A stretch of DNA of 64,000 bases from NCBI GenBank assembly GCA_948567375.1, contig OX419761.1, positions 39,062,501-39,126,500 of the forward strand, in the 5' to 3' direction. Numbering within the stretch: the stretch's first letter is position 1; the number at the start of each line of letters is the position of its first letter. This DNA comes from Lunularia cruciata (taxonomy: Eukaryota; Streptophyta; Marchantiopsida; Lunulariales; Lunulariaceae). The notes beneath the pieces were generated by a model. The model was given only the letters and a program-made list of their open reading frames with translations, was not told the DNA's origin and did no database searches. The position numbers and the translations under genes are program-made. Of the stretch, positions 63,050-64,000 are shown piece by piece.

Positions 63050-64000
63050 TACCTATATTAGGGTGTGCAAAAGACATCCATGAAAGATCTGTTTAGTACA
63101 AAGAAGTTATGTTCAAATAAACATCAGAGTAAAAGAAGACAAGTACAAAAAATCTTTGGAGTCAAAGATCATGGGGACCAAAGACTTACACCAATTTGAA
63201 TGACATCACCACCTTGACAAAGAACCTCTACCAAGACTATTGGCACCCATCAGAGAATTCTCAAGTGAGGATAATGATGGCTCAACCATTGAGGATTATT
63301 ACCAAAGAACCCTTAATTATAAATATAATTAATTCCTTCTTTGACAAGAATTTCTAAGAGCACTTGAAAGGATACTCAAGCAACATTAAAATCTTAACAG
63401 TTCATACTTCTTTGCAATTGTAACACCCTTGATAGGGAGATGGTTTGATTTCAAAAAAGAAATGAGAAAGATCTTTGAGGTGATTCTTTGATCCCTTAGA
63501 GTAGATAAGTGTACAATGAGAAGGAGTAATTTACTCCAAGACAAACATCTAATGTTCTTATGTTGGAATTGGGATTTAAGTTCACCTATCATCACTCAAG
63601 AGATGAGGAGCAGGAAAAAGAGAACATTTGGAGATCTTCGAGGAATCCTTACAAGGGAAGAAGAACATTAGAATATAGTACTTGGATGTGATACAAGTCC
63701 CTTTGGAGTGATTTTCCTAGATACTAAGTTTGGAGATATGGGAGAAACATTCAACACAAAGATTGTTGAATCCTTTGTAGAGAAGCAACCCACGAGTAAC
63801 AATTGGAAGGTTGCAACTTATAAAGATTCTGCTCAATAGTTTATAGTGCAATTGTTAATGAAACTATTTTGCCTAAAGCAAAACACCTACTTGACTATAA
63901 ACCAGGCTATATTCTTCAAGCAAGTAAATTGAGGAGAATTGGTGAATTTGCCACACATGCTTTATTTGTAGGCCTGGTTTATAATTAAGGAGGATAGAGG
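63050..64000. other. AT-rich 3' edge, probably repeat-derived
   Basis: Only short interrupted frames occur. The direction and style resemble decayed retroelement coding sequence continuing from the preceding segment, but no protease, RT or integrase motif is readable. Confidence 0.35.

Noticed and set aside
1-64000. CRISPR arrays, tRNA or rRNA genes, and operon-style signals
   Set aside because: No regularly spaced identical repeats, cloverleaf box A/B pairs or rRNA-like blocks were seen; the window is eukaryotic nuclear DNA.

Overview
The window looks like nuclear DNA of a land plant, probably a non-flowering one. The evidence is an intron-rich plant CCAR1-type gene, a single-exon DUF679/DMP membrane-protein gene (a green-plant family) and a plant-type CYP51 sterol 14-demethylase, set in a base-poor gene island flanked by very AT-rich, repeat-derived DNA. 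A zinc-finger/RT/restriction-like-endonuclease non-LTR retrotransposon beside CCAR1 fits a bryophyte, lycophyte, fern or gymnosperm better than a flowering plant, but the species cannot be fixed from the sequence alone.

Layout. 1-13.7 kb: AT-rich DNA without a convincing gene, holding a 130-bp tandem repeat, a duplicated TA/GA microsatellite block and several copies of a degenerate LTR-like dispersed repeat. 13.7-17.6 kb: a decayed non-LTR retrotransposon on the minus strand with a C2H2 finger, RT and restriction-like endonuclease; a 42-bp direct repeat surrounds its A-rich tail, and three 125-bp tandem units lie upstream of its start. 18.3-36.2 kb: CCAR1 homologue on the plus strand, rebuilt here as 23 exons (about 1283 aa), with one 5.4-kb intron made largely of a diverged repeat array. 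37.9-40.7 kb: two divergent, tiny, spliced genes for cysteine-rich mini-proteins that share a CPICxDxxCV module and identical exon lengths. I do not recognise this family; it is the best candidate for something undescribed. 44.1-44.8 kb: DMP gene. 46-52.5 kb: AT-rich, gene-poor. 53.3-55.7 kb: CYP51 on the minus strand, three exons, 499 aa, apparently intact. 56-64 kb: AT-rich repeat-like DNA, ending with an LTR-like segment and one orphan ORF.

The recognised genes do not form a pathway. CCAR1 is a nuclear transcription/splicing co-regulator, CYP51 makes sterols in the ER, DMP is an endomembrane protein, and the Cys-rich pair is of unknown role. Exon boundaries were inferred by eye from reading frame, GT/AG sites and family resemblance; none was confirmed by transcripts. 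No tRNA, rRNA or CRISPR array was found.
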